From Saccharomonospora sp. CUA-673 (GTDB lineage Bacteria; Actinomycetota; Actinomycetes; Mycobacteriales; Pseudonocardiaceae): a stretch of 64,000 bases of DNA. Positions within the stretch are counted from its first letter, which is position 1. Every line of letters starts with the position of its first letter. The translations under genes were made by a program, and so were the position numbers. Of this stretch, positions 28,784 through 38,491 are shown piece after piece. Where the stretch lies: positions 1 through 64,000 of the forward strand of contig NZ_MKKE01000055.1 in assembly GCF_001942305.1 (NCBI RefSeq), written 5' to 3'. The notes beneath the pieces are model-generated. The model saw only the letters and a program-made list of their open reading frames with translations, searched no databases and was not told the DNA's origin.

Positions 28784-29299
28784 ATGGCCCGCAAATCTCG
28801 TAAGAAAGGCCACGACGACACGGCGGCCGAGTCCTCGACGGCGAAAGGTGCCGAGGAGCACGAGTCGGGCCTGACACCGAAGCGCGCCAAGAACGCCGTG
28901 CGGGTCGCGAAGGTCGTCATTCCGGCCGTGGGGCCCGCGCTCATCCCGCTGGCCGTCAGCGCAGCCAGCGCCGTCCGCGATGCGTACGACCGGTATCAGG
29001 CACGGAAGATCGGTGTCCCGGTCGACCAGCTCGGCGAGTACAGCGGACACGGCGGCGCCCTGCTCGCCCGGATCGCGGGTGCGGCGGAGGGCCTGGCCGA
29101 GCTGCGCCGCACCCCGCAGGTGACCAAGGACGACGTCTCGTTCGCCGACCACGCGCAGGGCACGCTCGAGCAGCTCACGGCGTCCATTCGCGCGGCCGAG
29201 CACATGCCCTCGACGCGGCGCAAGGCCGCGCACAAGGCCGTCTCGTCGGAGCTGGACAACCTCGAATCGGAGCTGCTCCGCCGCCTCGGCGTCGGCTGA
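28784..29299 (+). CDS. Conserved actinobacterial hypothetical protein (DUF6474-like)
   Basis: ATG 28784 with GGAGGCGAGG upstream; 171 aa. The N-terminus is Lys/Arg-rich (ARKSRKKGHDD). Then a hydrophobic helix (VVIPAVGPALIPLAVSAAS), YDRYQARKIGVPVDQLGEYSGHG and a helical C-terminus (RAAEHMPSTRRKAAHKAVSSEL) follow. The pattern fits a family of small actinobacterial proteins of unknown function. It may be membrane-associated through the single hydrophobic stretch. Confidence 0.65.
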   Translation: MARKSRKKGHDDTAAESSTAKGAEEHESGLTPKRAKNAVRVAKVVIPAVGPALIPLAVSAASAVRDAYDRYQARKIGVPVDQLGEYSGHGGALLARIAGAAEGLAELRRTPQVTKDDVSFADHAQGTLEQLTASIRAAEHMPSTRRKAAHKAVSSELDNLESELLRRLGVG

Positions 29300-29469
29300 G
29301 TAGCCGGACGGCTGAGCGTGGGCCGGCTGAGCGTTCCGGTGGGTCGAGCACCGCTCCGGCACCCACCGACACCGCCCCGCGGCCGCCCGCTCACGTGGCA
29401 GCCTCGGGGCCGTGCAGGCCACAGGCCGGGCTGCCGCGTGAGCGGATGGGCCGGACGTGGGACGTGTGG

Positions 29470-30515
29470 TCAGTACGGGCGGTCGCCGGCGATGGCGACG
29501 CGCTCGGCCACCCGCGGATGTGGCGAGTAGTCGTTCACGGCGTAGTGCTGGGTCGCGCGGTTGTCCCAGAACGCGACGGTGTTCGTGGTCCAGCGGAACC
29601 GCACCTGGTATTCGGGCACGTGCGCCTGCATGAACAGGTAGTGCAACAGCTGGTCGCTCTCGTCGCGGTCCATCCCGACGATGTGCGTGGTGAAGGCCTG
29701 GTTGACGAACAGCGTCTTGCGGCCGGTCTCGGGATGGGTGCGCACGACGGGGTGCTCGACGGGCGGGAACGTCTCCTGCCACCGCGCGAGGTACTCGTGG
29801 TCGGAGAACCGGTCGAACCCGGGCACGTAGTCGTGCACGGCGGTCAGCCCGTCGATCCGTTCCTTCACGTCGTCGGGCAGGTTGTCGTAGGCCGCGGCCA
29901 TGTCGGCCCACATGGTGTCGCCGCCGACCGGCGGCACCTCGACCAGGCGCAGCACCGAACCCAACGCCGGGTTGGGTCGGAACGTGACGTCGACGTGCCA
30001 GATGTTCTCGAACGCGGGCATCGCCTCGGTGCGTTCGAACCGCGTCACCTCGTCGGAATCGCCGGTCGGGATGAACGGGTTCGTCTCGAGCGTGCCCCAA
30101 TGACGGGCGAAGTCCCGCTGCTGCGCGGGCGTGATGTCCTGGTCGCGGAAGAACACGACCTTCCACTCGAGCAGGGCACGGTTCAGCTCGTCCCGCAGTT
30201 CCGGCGTCAGCGGCCGGGACAGGTCGACGCCCTCGATCTCGGCGCCGATGATCCGCCCGAGCGGACGCACGGTGAACAGTTCGTACGGCGCCGACTCGTC
30301 AACCCCGCCGGGCAGCCGGTGCAGCGTGCGCGGGCCCTCGACGATTCCGCCCGCAGGCGCACACGACTCGCGCAGCGCTGCACGGGAACCGGCCGAACCG
30401 GCACCGGCGCGCCGGCGAAGCCCGGCTCGGCACCGGCACCAGCCGACTCGGCACCAGCCGAACCGGCCGACTCGGATGTGGACAGGGTTGATCCAGGGGA
30501 CATGTCGATGGTCAT
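29470..30515 (-). CDS. TauD/TfdA-family Fe(II)/2-oxoglutarate dioxygenase; one frame break
   Basis: ATG 30515 is preceded by GGAGG on the coding strand. A low-complexity Ala/Gly/Pro start (MTIDMSPGSTLSTSESAGSA...) must lose its frame near 30370 (one base missing) to reach the catalytic body TVRPLGRIIGAEIEGVDLS. Iron ligands are present: H-x-D in WHVDVTFR and a distal His near the C-terminus (ATQHYAVNDY). The 2-oxoglutarate-binding region WDNR is adjacent. The restored length is about 348 aa. Taurine or another sulfonate is possible; its position beside compatible-solute importers hints at a small zwitterionic substrate (inference). Confidence 0.82.
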
Positions 30516-30727
30516 CGAGAAGTTTCCTCCGCGTGTGGGATCGGGTGTCGTGGCACGAAGGCCTGGTCAGCGACCCGCGCGTGGCGGCGAGCCGAGGCGG
30601 CCGCGCCGCAGCAGCAGGACAGCGACACCGAAGCGATCCCACAAAGGAGCCATGTCTCGATTATCTCCGCTCGAGCCCGTCGGACAACCCCGCCCACCCA
30701 ACGAGACGAGGGAACCGGGAACAGCGA

Positions 30728-31723
30728 TCAGGTGACGAAGCCCTGCTCCCGCATCCAGTCGTAGGCGACCTGCGACGCATCGCGGCCGTCGACGTCGACC
30801 CGCTTGTTCAGCTCGATGATCTCCTCGTTGTCGAGGGCCTCCGCGACGGGCGCGAGCACCTGCTCGATCTCGGGGTGCTGCTCGTAGAAGTCCTTGCGCA
30901 GCGTCACCGACGCGTTGTACTCGGGGAAGAAGCTTCGGTCGTCCTCGAGCACGCGCAGGTTCAGGCCGGAGATCCGGCCGTCGGTGGTGAACACCTCGCC
31001 GAAGGTGCACGTGCCGCCGGCGATGGCCGCGTAGACGGCGCCGGTGCCGAACGTCTTCGACTCGGTCACGGGGAAGCCGTACTCCTTCGTGACCCCGGGC
31101 ATGCCGTCGGGCCGGCTGGCGAACTCGGTCTCGACGCAGAACACCGCTTCCTCGGGGTTCTCCTTGAGGTAGTTCGTCATGTCGGTGGTGGTGCGCAGGT
31201 CGTGCTGCTCGGCGAACTCCTCGGTGGTCGCGAACGCGTACGTGTTGTTGACCTGCGAGTACGGCAGCCAGACGACGTCGTTGCGTTCGAGGTCGGCCTC
31301 GCGCACGGCCTCGAACTGCTCCTGCTCGCCGGCCACCGGGCTGTCGTTCCCGAGGTAGGACAGCCACCCGGTACCCGTGTACTCCCACTGCAGCGCGAGC
31401 TGGCCGTCCTCCAACGCGTAGCGCGCGCTGTTCGACCCGGCGATGTTGGTCATGTCGACCGTGTCGGCACCGGCGGCCTCGAGCGCGATCTGCGCGATGT
31501 AGCCGAGCACGATCTGCTCGGTGAAGTCCTTCGACCCGACGGTGACCTCGACCCCCTCGAGTTCGGGGACGGGTTGGATCGACCCGGGCTGGACGTCGTA
31601 GGGCAGCGCCGCGTTGACGCTGAGCCCGCACGCCGACGTCGTCGCCAGCAGGACGGTGGCGCCCAGTACCGACCGCACCTTCGTCCCGAATCGCCCCGTG
31701 CTGCGCATGCCGGCGCCCTTCAT
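30728..31723 (-). CDS. Betaine/choline-type ABC importer, substrate-binding lipoprotein
   Basis: ATG 31723; 331 aa. The signal peptide has a lipobox ending in Cys32 (TTSAC). The mature protein opens VTVGSKDFTEQIVLGYIAQ, the signature of OpuAC/OsmF-type quaternary-amine binding proteins, and continues with QWEYTGTGW. It overlaps the permease gene by 4 bp (ATGA) and is the last gene of a four-gene transport operon transcribed leftward. Glycine betaine, choline or carnitine is the expected cargo. Confidence 0.9.
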   Translation of the reverse strand: MKGAGMRSTGRFGTKVRSVLGATVLLATTSACGLSVNAALPYDVQPGSIQPVPELEGVEVTVGSKDFTEQIVLGYIAQIALEAAGADTVDMTNIAGSNSARYALEDGQLALQWEYTGTGWLSYLGNDSPVAGEQEQFEAVREADLERNDVVWLPYSQVNNTYAFATTEEFAEQHDLRTTTDMTNYLKENPEEAVFCVETEFASRPDGMPGVTKEYGFPVTESKTFGTGAVYAAIAGGTCTFGEVFTTDGRISGLNLRVLEDDRSFFPEYNASVTLRKDFYEQHPEIEQVLAPVAEALDNEEIIELNKRVDVDGRDASQVAYDWMREQGFVT

Positions 31724-32499
31724 GACGACAGTCCCTTCGGTCCCAGGTATTCCTCGGCGACGGCGCCGAGCCAGTCGACGAGCAGCGCGAGGCCGACGGC
31801 CAGCACCGCGCCCACGACGAGCACCGAGGGACGGTTCAGTTTGTAGCCGGTGTCGACGAGTTCGCCGAGTCCGCCGCCGTTGACGAAGAACGCCAACGTC
31901 GCGGTACCGACGGCCAGCACGAGCGACGTGCGTAGGCCGGCGAGGATCAGCGGCAGCGCCAGCGGCATCTCGATGCGCAGCAGCACGGCGCGCGGCGACA
32001 TGCCGATGCCCTTGGCGGCGTCGACGAGCGACGGGTCGACGGCCTGGATGCCGACGATCGTGTTCCGCAGCACCGGCAGCAGTGAGTAGAACGCGATGGG
32101 CAGCGCCGCGGCCCACAGGCCTTCCCACCCGGTCCACAGGAAGAACAGCACGAGCACACCGAGCGAGGGCGCGGCCTGGCCGATGTTGGCGATGCCGATG
32201 AACACCGGCGCCACCGGCTTGGCCCAGCGGCGGGTGAGGATCGCGCCGAGCGGTACGGCGATGCCGACGACGATGGCCGTCACGACGAGCGTGATCTGCA
32301 GGTGTTCCCACGTCTTGGTCAGCAGCACACCGGCCTGGATGGACTCGGACTCGATCTCGTCGTTGGTCCTGGTGAACGCCCAGATCAGTACGGCGCCGAC
32401 CACGACGAGCACGGTCAGCGGCTGCGCGAGCAGCCGGATCCGGTCGGCCCTGCGGGAACCGGACTCGGTGGAGAACCCGGTGACGTCGACGCTGCTCAT
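31720..32499 (-). CDS. Betaine/choline-type ABC importer, permease
   Basis: A 259-aa protein with about six membrane helices. The EAA loop region reads GIQAVDPSLVDAAKGIGMSPRAVLLRIEMPLALPLILAGLR, typical of OpuB/OpuC permeases. It overlaps the ATPase gene by 4 bp on one side and the binding-protein gene by 4 bp on the other, so translation is likely coupled. It pairs with the second permease at 33715-34362. Confidence 0.92.
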   Translation of the reverse strand: MSSVDVTGFSTESGSRRADRIRLLAQPLTVLVVVGAVLIWAFTRTNDEIESESIQAGVLLTKTWEHLQITLVVTAIVVGIAVPLGAILTRRWAKPVAPVFIGIANIGQAAPSLGVLVLFFLWTGWEGLWAAALPIAFYSLLPVLRNTIVGIQAVDPSLVDAAKGIGMSPRAVLLRIEMPLALPLILAGLRTSLVLAVGTATLAFFVNGGGLGELVDTGYKLNRPSVLVVGAVLAVGLALLVDWLGAVAEEYLGPKGLSS

Positions 32500-33722
32500 G
32501 ACACGTCCGCCCCGGCGTCGTGTTCCTCGCGGAGCTGGGCGAGCACGTCGGTGACCGTCGTGATGTCGATCATGCCGACGTATTCGCCGCGGGTTCCGGT
32601 GACGACGGCGTGGCCACCCTCGGCGAGGATCGCCTCGAGCGCGTCCTGCAGCGTCGACTGGGTGCTCACCGTGTCGCCGACCGGCCTGCCGAGGACGGCC
32701 AGCGACGACGCGGTGCCCAGGCTGCGCACGTGGACCCAGCGCTGCGGCCGGCGTCGCCCGTCGACGAGCAGCGCGTACGTCTTGCCCTTGTCGGTCATGC
32801 GCTTGCGCAGGTCGGCGGGCGATTCGTCGACCTCGGTGGTGAGGGCGATGTCCTGGTAGGCGACGTCGCGCACGCGCAGCAGCGTGAGCTGTTTGAGCGA
32901 TGCGCCCGCGCCGACGAAGCCGGCGACCATGTCGTTGGCGGGGTTGGCGAGGATCGCCTCGGGGGTGTCGTACTGCTGGATGGACGACTGGTCGCCGAGG
33001 ACGGCGATCCGGTCGCCCAGCTTCACGGCCTCGTCGAAGTCGTGCGTGACGAACACGATCGTCTTGCCGAGGTCGGCCTGCAGGCGCAGCAGTTCGTCCT
33101 GCAGGTTGCCGCGGGTGATCGGGTCGACCGCGCCGAACGGTTCGTCCATCAACAGCACGGGCGGGTCGGCCGCGAGGGCCCTGGCGACGCCGACGCGCTG
33201 CTGCTGACCGCCGGAGAGCTGCCGGGGGTAGCGGTCGCGGAACTGCACCGGGTCGAGCCCGACGAGGTCCATCAGCTCCTCGACGCGGTCGGTGATGCGC
33301 TTCTTGTTCCAGCCGAGCATGCCCGGCACGACGCCGATGTTCTGCGCGACGGTGAAGTGCGGGAACAGGCCTGCCTGCTGGATGGCGTAGCCGATCTTGC
33401 GGCGCAGCTGGACGTCGTCGAGTTTCAGCGCGTCCTCACCACCGATCGTGATGCGCCCCGACGTCGGCTCGATCAGGCGGTTGATCATCCGCATCGTGGT
33501 CGTCTTGCCGCAGCCGGACGGGCCCACGAAGATGACGATCTTCCCGGCGGGGATCGTCATCGTGAAGTCCTTCACCGCCGGTTCGGCCGACCCCGAGTAG
33601 CGCTTGGTGACGCCCTCCAACTGGATCTCGACGCCCGAGACCCCGGAGTCGGCGGCGTCGCCGGGCCCCGAGGCACCGGGAGCGGCGTCGGTGGGCTCGG
33701 TCTTGTCGTTGGTGTCAGCCAC
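32496..33722 (-). CDS. Betaine/choline-type ABC importer, ATPase with C-terminal CBS region
   Basis: 408 aa. Walker A GPSGCGKT (residues 67-74), signature LSGGQQQR (169-176) and Walker B LLMDEP (190-195) are intact. After about residue 290 comes a CBS-pair-like extension (VVTGTRGEYVGMIDITTV). In OpuA such extensions sense ionic strength and regulate transport. The N-terminus has ~25 extra acidic/Ala residues. The four genes together form a complete OpuC-type importer. Confidence 0.93.
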   Translation of the reverse strand: MADTNDKTEPTDAAPGASGPGDAADSGVSGVEIQLEGVTKRYSGSAEPAVKDFTMTIPAGKIVIFVGPSGCGKTTTMRMINRLIEPTSGRITIGGEDALKLDDVQLRRKIGYAIQQAGLFPHFTVAQNIGVVPGMLGWNKKRITDRVEELMDLVGLDPVQFRDRYPRQLSGGQQQRVGVARALAADPPVLLMDEPFGAVDPITRGNLQDELLRLQADLGKTIVFVTHDFDEAVKLGDRIAVLGDQSSIQQYDTPEAILANPANDMVAGFVGAGASLKQLTLLRVRDVAYQDIALTTEVDESPADLRKRMTDKGKTYALLVDGRRRPQRWVHVRSLGTASSLAVLGRPVGDTVSTQSTLQDALEAILAEGGHAVVTGTRGEYVGMIDITTVTDVLAQLREEHDAGADVS

Positions 33723-34362
33723 GGATACCTCTCGAAACGGTGAAGCGGGCGATCAGGAAGTAGATGCCCTCGAGCAGCAGGGCGAGGATGACGACGCCGA
33801 GGGTGCCCGCGAGCGCCTCGTTGGTGGCGTTGGCGCTGCCCGCCCTGGTCAGGCCTGCGAACACCTCCCCGCCGAGGCCGGGCCCCTTCGCGTAGGCGGC
33901 GATGACGGCGATACCCATCAGCATCTGGGTCGCCACGCGCATGCCCGCGAGGATCGCCGGCCACGCGAGGCGCAGTTCGACCCTGGTGAGCACGGCGGCA
34001 CGGTTCATCCCGATGCCTTTCGCGGCATCCGTCACGGCCGGGTCGACGCCCGCGAGGCCGACGATCGTGTTGCGCGTGATCGGCAGCAGCGCGTACAGCA
34101 CGAGCGCGATGATCGCCGGCGTCGGCCCGAGGCCGAACACCGGAATCAGCAGTCCGAGCAGCGCGAACGACGGGATGGTCAGGATGGTGCTGGCCAGGGC
34201 GGTGGCGACGGCGGAGCCGATCGGGCTGCGGTACACCGCGATCCCGATCAGCACGCCCGCCACCGCCGCCAGCAGGGTCGCCTGCACGACCGCGCTCACG
34301 TGCAGCCACGACTGCAGGGCCAGTCGATCCCAGCGGTCGACGACGTATTCGAGCAGGTTCAC
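33715..34362 (-). CDS. Betaine/choline-type ABC importer, second permease
   Basis: 215 aa with about five to six membrane helices and the same EAA-type loop as its partner (GLAGVDPAVTDAAKGIGMNRAAVLTRVELRLAWPAILAGMR). ATG 34362 overlaps the end of the upstream BCCT gene by 4 bp, and its 3' end overlaps the ATPase start by 8 bp. BCCT and ABC genes are therefore probably one transcription unit. Confidence 0.92.
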   Translation of the reverse strand: MNLLEYVVDRWDRLALQSWLHVSAVVQATLLAAVAGVLIGIAVYRSPIGSAVATALASTILTIPSFALLGLLIPVFGLGPTPAIIALVLYALLPITRNTIVGLAGVDPAVTDAAKGIGMNRAAVLTRVELRLAWPAILAGMRVATQMLMGIAVIAAYAKGPGLGGEVFAGLTRAGSANATNEALAGTLGVVILALLLEGIYFLIARFTVSRGIRG

Positions 34363-36133
34363 CGGCGCCGCGCCCTCAGCCCTCGCCTGCGTGCGTGCCG
34401 CTCCTCACTCCGCTCGTCGTGGATCTCCTCGAGAGATCGACGCATCTCGTCCTCCTTCAGAATGAGCGGGTCACTGCGCAGATCCATCCACACCGCGACG
34501 CACAAACCGACCATGACGAAGACGAATGGTACTGCGATCAGAATCGTCAAATTCTGCAATCCCGACAAAGCGTCCTCACCACCGACGATGAGCATCACGG
34601 CGGCGACCGCGCCCATGAGGACGCCCCAGAAGATCACGATTCCCTTCTTGGGTTCGACCGACCCCCGCTGGGACAGCGTCCCCATCACCACGGACGCCGC
34701 GTCGGCCCCCGAGACGAAGAAGATCGACACGAGGATCATCACGATGATCGCGGCGGGCAGGAACCACGGCAGGTTCTCGAGCATGGTGAATGTCGCGGCC
34801 TCGCTCGAACCCGTTCCCGCGATGTCGATCCCGTCGTTGGCCTGCATATCCATGGCCGCGCCGCCGAAGATCGCGAACCAGATGAGGCTCACCACACTGG
34901 GCACCGCGATGACGCCGACGATGAACTGACGGATCGTCCGGCCGCGCGAAATGCGCGCGATGAACATGCCGACGAAGGGCGTCCACGAGATCCACCACGC
35001 CCAGTAGAAGATCGTCCAGCTCGACAGCCAGTCCTGCATCGCCTGGCCGCCGGTGGCTCCGGTGCGGCCCGCCATCTCGGGCAATTCGCGGACGTAGTCG
35101 CCGATCGCGCCGGGCACGAGGTTGAGGATCATCACGGTCGGGCCGACCACCAGGATGAACACCGCCAACACGGCGGCCAGCACCATGTTGATGTTGGACA
35201 ACCACTGGATGCCCTTCGCGACGCCGGACACCGCCGAGGCGATGAAGCACACCGTCAGGAACGCGATGAGCCCGACGAGCAGCCCCGCCCCGGGGGTGTC
35301 GATCCAGCCGACGGCGCTGAGCCCGCCGCCGACCTGCAGTGCGCCGAGGCCGAGCGAGGCGGCCGAGCCGAACAGCGTCGCGAAGACCGCCATCACGTCG
35401 ATGGCCTTGCCGAGCGGGCCCTCGGTGTGCCGCCGGCCGAGCAGCGGCCAGAACACGGAGCTGATCAGCTGGCTGCGCCCGCGGCGGAACGCGCTGTAGG
35501 CGATGGCGAGGCCGACGACGGCGTAGATCGCCCACGGGTGCACGGTCCAGTGGAACAGCGTCGTGGCCATGGCCATGTGAATCGCCTGGTCGGAATTGGG
35601 TGGAATTCCCGTTTCCGGCGGCGGTTCGGCCAGGAACGACACCGGTTCGAACACGCCGAAGAACATCAGACCGATGCCCATTCCGGCACTGAACATCATC
35701 GCAACCCACGACGAGGTGCGAAATTCCGGCTTCTCGGCGTCCTGCCCGAGTTTGATCTGACCGTAGCGACTGATGGCCAGTCCGATCGCGAACACGACGA
35801 ATCCGCTGGCCGTGAGGACGAAGATCCACCCGCCGAACGGGATGACCGCGTCGAACAGGAGCGTCTCCGACACCTCGAGCAGGTGCGCGGGGCGCAGCAC
35901 GCCCCACAGGATGATCGCCACCGCGAGCAGCGCGGCCACACCGAACACCGGCTTGTCGGTGACGGCTTCCCGGTCGCGGCGGATGTTTCGGGCACGTCGG
36001 TCCGGACACCGACCCCGCTTCCGCCGGCCGGGAAGCCGTCACTGTTGCCACCGGTGACCTCGGAGTCACCGCCCGCACCGGTGACCTCGTTCTCGACCTT
36101 CTCGGCCTTCTCAGAATCGGAATTTGTGGACAT
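34359..36133 (-). CDS. BCCT-family betaine/choline/carnitine transporter; one frame break
   Basis: The N-terminus MSTNSDSEKAEKVENEV from ATG 36133 is a Glu/Gly-rich cytoplasmic leader. Adding one base near 35990 leads to NIRRDREAVTDKPVFGVAALLAVAIILWG and twelve membrane helices. The family motif region reads WAWWISWTPFVGMFIARISRGRTIRQF. FHWTVHPWAIYAVVG is also typical. The restored length is about 591 aa. It takes up a quaternary ammonium solute driven by sodium or protons. A hairpin (CGCGCC / GGCGCG) lies between an AAAGGAG and the ATG, which is unusual. Confidence 0.9.
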
Positions 36134-36397
36134 AACCACGCGCCACGAACTCGGCGCGTCTCCTTTCCCTGTCGCCTTTTCGGCGCATACGCCCGTTCGG
36201 GGTAACACCATAGGGCTTCGGCGAAAAATCGCGGTTTGATTTCGGACACGCTGGAGGGCGGCCCGACCACCCGGGCAACCGTTCCCCATGGCGTCTCGAA
36301 CATCAACTGTTTCCGGCTTTCGCGCCGAAATTTTCGACCACGGTTCCGGCATCCGGGACCAAACTGGACAGAATGTGGCGTCTCATAAACTGGTCGC
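36134..36397. promoter_or_regulatory. Divergent intergenic region between BCCT and copper-cluster genes
   Basis: 264 bp without a convincing gene, holding the promoters of two divergent units. It is less GC-rich than its surroundings in places (AAAATTTTCG-like stretches near 36320-36340, both strands). I cannot name a specific -35/-10 pair. Confidence 0.4.
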
Positions 36398-36982
36398 GTG
36401 CGCACGCCAAGGTCCTCCGCCCGGGTGAGGCAGCAGTCTGCTCACCGCCGGGTGGGCGGCCGCGCTCTGCCGCTCTGTCGTGGCGTGCTGTTGGCGGGCC
36501 TGTCGGCCGCGTTGTCGGTGACGGCGCACGGCCTGGCCGGGGGCGGACTGCCGCATCCGTTGACGACCCTGCTGCTGGCCACGCTGGTCGGCTGGGTCGC
36601 GACGGCGACCGCGCACCGCACCCACGGCACCCTCGGCATCCTGGCCGTGCTGGGCACCGGCCAACTCGCGACCCACACGCTGTTGACCCTGATCTCCGGC
36701 CACGGCCTCGAGGGAGGGGAGGGTCCGGCGATGCTGGCCGGGCACGTCCTGGCGACCGCGGCGACGGCCGGGCTGCTCGCCCACGCCGAGACGATGCTCG
36801 CGGCAGCGGCGTCGGCGGCCCGGTGGCTGCTGCGGCCGGTGACGTCGCCGGTGCAGGCCCCGCCTGCCACGCCCGCCCCGACTCGGCTCCCGCGCGCACT
36901 GCCGGACGACGCCCCCCGCGTCGTCGTCGACATCCTGCTGCGCCGCGTGCACGGCAGACGCGGTCCGCCCGTCCTCTCCTGA
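36398..36982 (+). CDS. Small integral membrane protein heading a copper-type cluster (194 aa)
   Basis: GTG 36398. After a basic N-terminus there are four to five hydrophobic segments (GVLLAGLSAALSVTAHGLAG, TLLLATLVGWVATATAHRTHG, LGILAVLGTGQLATHTLLTL, MLAGHVLATAATAGLLAHAE). Several His lie in or next to the membrane segments (HGLAG, HRTHG, THTLL, GHGLEGG), which could bind a metal ion (inference). It stands ~100 bp upstream of YcnI-, CopC- and CopD-like genes on the same strand. The family is not recognised with certainty. Confidence 0.65.
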   Translation: MRTPRSSARVRQQSAHRRVGGRALPLCRGVLLAGLSAALSVTAHGLAGGGLPHPLTTLLLATLVGWVATATAHRTHGTLGILAVLGTGQLATHTLLTLISGHGLEGGEGPAMLAGHVLATAATAGLLAHAETMLAAAASAARWLLRPVTSPVQAPPATPAPTRLPRALPDDAPRVVVDILLRRVHGRRGPPVLS

Positions 36983-37082
36983 TCCCCGCACACCACCGAG
37001 CCGCTCGCCGTTCGACGAGCGGCCGTCCCCTGCTCGCGCGGGTGCGTCCGCGCGAGCCCACCCACCTCAGGAGAATCACGAC

Positions 37083-37814
37083 ATGTCGACCTATCCCTCC
37101 CGCCGCCGGGCGTACCTCGTGCGCGGCGCCGCTGTGACGGCTGCCCTCGGCCTCACCCTGTCCGCGGGCGCGGGCCTGGCATCCGCGCACGTCACGGCCA
37201 ACGTCTACGGCGACCAGCCGGAACAGGGCGGTTTCGGCGCGGTCAGCCTCCGCGTCCCGAACGAGGAACAGCAGGCCGGGACCACCGAGATCGAGGTGAC
37301 CGTGCCGGCCGAGTACGAGATCAGCACCGTGCGGGCCAAGCCGGTGCCCGGCTGGGACGCCGAGGTCCGCAAGAACGACCAGGGCATCGTCGAGACGGTC
37401 ACCTGGACCGCGTCCGACGGCAACGAGATCCCCGCCGGCCTCGACTCCTACCAGGAGTTCGACCTGGTGCTCGGCGGGCTGCCCGAGACCGACTCGATCC
37501 TGCTGCCCACGAAGCAGACCTACTCCGACGGCACCGTGTCCAACTGGAGCGAGGAGCAGCACGGCGCCGAGGAACCCGACCACCCGGCGCCGGTCGTCGA
37601 ACTGGCCCCCGCGTCGGGCGGCGGCCACGGGCACAGTCACGGCGGCGGCGAGTCCGACGCCGCCGGCGGTGACCACCACGAGGCCGCGGCCGACGCGACC
37701 GACGACACCGCACGATGGCTGGGCGGCGCCGGACTCCTCGTCGGCGCGCTCGGCGTCGGCGTCGGCGCGGGTGCGACCCTGCGTGCCCGCAAGATCGGAA
37801 AGGCGGACTCGTGA
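37083..37814 (+). CDS. YcnI-like (DUF1775) exported copper-associated protein
   Basis: ATG 37083, preceded by TCAGGAGAATCACG. The 243-aa product has a Tat/Sec-like signal (SRRRAYLVRGAAVTAALGL) ending SAHVTANVYG, so a His becomes the first mature residue, the copper ligand of this family. A ~140-residue DUF1775 domain is followed by a His/Gly/Glu linker (GGGHGHSHGGGESDAAGGDHH) and a C-terminal membrane helix (WLGGAGLLVGALGVGVGAGA). It overlaps the CopC gene by 4 bp. Confidence 0.88.
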   Translation: MSTYPSRRRAYLVRGAAVTAALGLTLSAGAGLASAHVTANVYGDQPEQGGFGAVSLRVPNEEQQAGTTEIEVTVPAEYEISTVRAKPVPGWDAEVRKNDQGIVETVTWTASDGNEIPAGLDSYQEFDLVLGGLPETDSILLPTKQTYSDGTVSNWSEEQHGAEEPDHPAPVVELAPASGGGHGHSHGGGESDAAGGDHHEAAADATDDTARWLGGAGLLVGALGVGVGAGATLRARKIGKADS

Positions 37815-38491
37815 CCGAACGCTCCACCACGCGGAACAGCACCGCCCGGAACAGCACCACGCGCAGCAACCGGCCGCGGCGGGCGGGGCGGTGGTCGGCG
37901 GTGGTCGGCATCGCGCTCACGGCGCTGCTGGTCACGGCGGGTCCCGCCGCGGCGCACAACGTGCTCATCAGCTCGAACCCGGGCGCGGGCGACGCGCTCG
38001 ACCAGCCGCCCGAGCAGATCACGCTGACCTTCGACCAGCACGTGCAGGAAGGTGCCGACGGCGCCAACCAGATCGCGGTGACCGGCCCCGACGGCGGCCA
38101 GTGGCAGCGCGGGGACGTCGAGATCGACGGGGCCGAGGTCACTACCGACCTGCACCCGCTCGGCCCTGAGGGCGAATACGTCATCGGCTACCGGATCCTG
38201 TCGGCCGACGGGCACTCGGTGAGCGACGAGATCCGGTTCACGCTCAACCAGCCCGGCCCCGGCGGGGACGAGGCCCCGGCTCAGCCGGGCGGCGAGCAGT
38301 CCGATGAACAGGCCGAATCCGACGGCGGCGGCGTGCCGGTGTGGGTGTGGATCGTCGCCGCGGTCGTGCTCCTCGGCTTCGGCATGGCCGCAGCACTGCG
38401 CGCCGGCGGCTCGAGCGGCTCCGGCAGCTCGAGCGGCTCCGGCAAGGGGCCCGACACGAGCAGCGGCTCCGACGGGGGCCGCGACTCGTGA
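37811..38491 (+). CDS. CopC-domain copper-resistance protein
   Basis: GTG 37811 overlaps the YcnI stop. 226 aa: an Arg/Thr-rich start, a signal peptide and cleavage at AAAHNVLISSNPGAGD. This leaves the N-terminal His of the CopC copper site, with DGHSVS near the C-end of the domain. A Pro/Gly/Glu linker and one membrane helix (VWVWIVAAVVLLGFGMAAAL) follow, so it is anchored outside the membrane. It overlaps the CopD-like gene by 4 bp. Confidence 0.9.
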   Translation: MTERSTTRNSTARNSTTRSNRPRRAGRWSAVVGIALTALLVTAGPAAAHNVLISSNPGAGDALDQPPEQITLTFDQHVQEGADGANQIAVTGPDGGQWQRGDVEIDGAEVTTDLHPLGPEGEYVIGYRILSADGHSVSDEIRFTLNQPGPGGDEAPAQPGGEQSDEQAESDGGGVPVWVWIVAAVVLLGFGMAAALRAGGSSGSGSSSGSGKGPDTSSGSDGGRDS

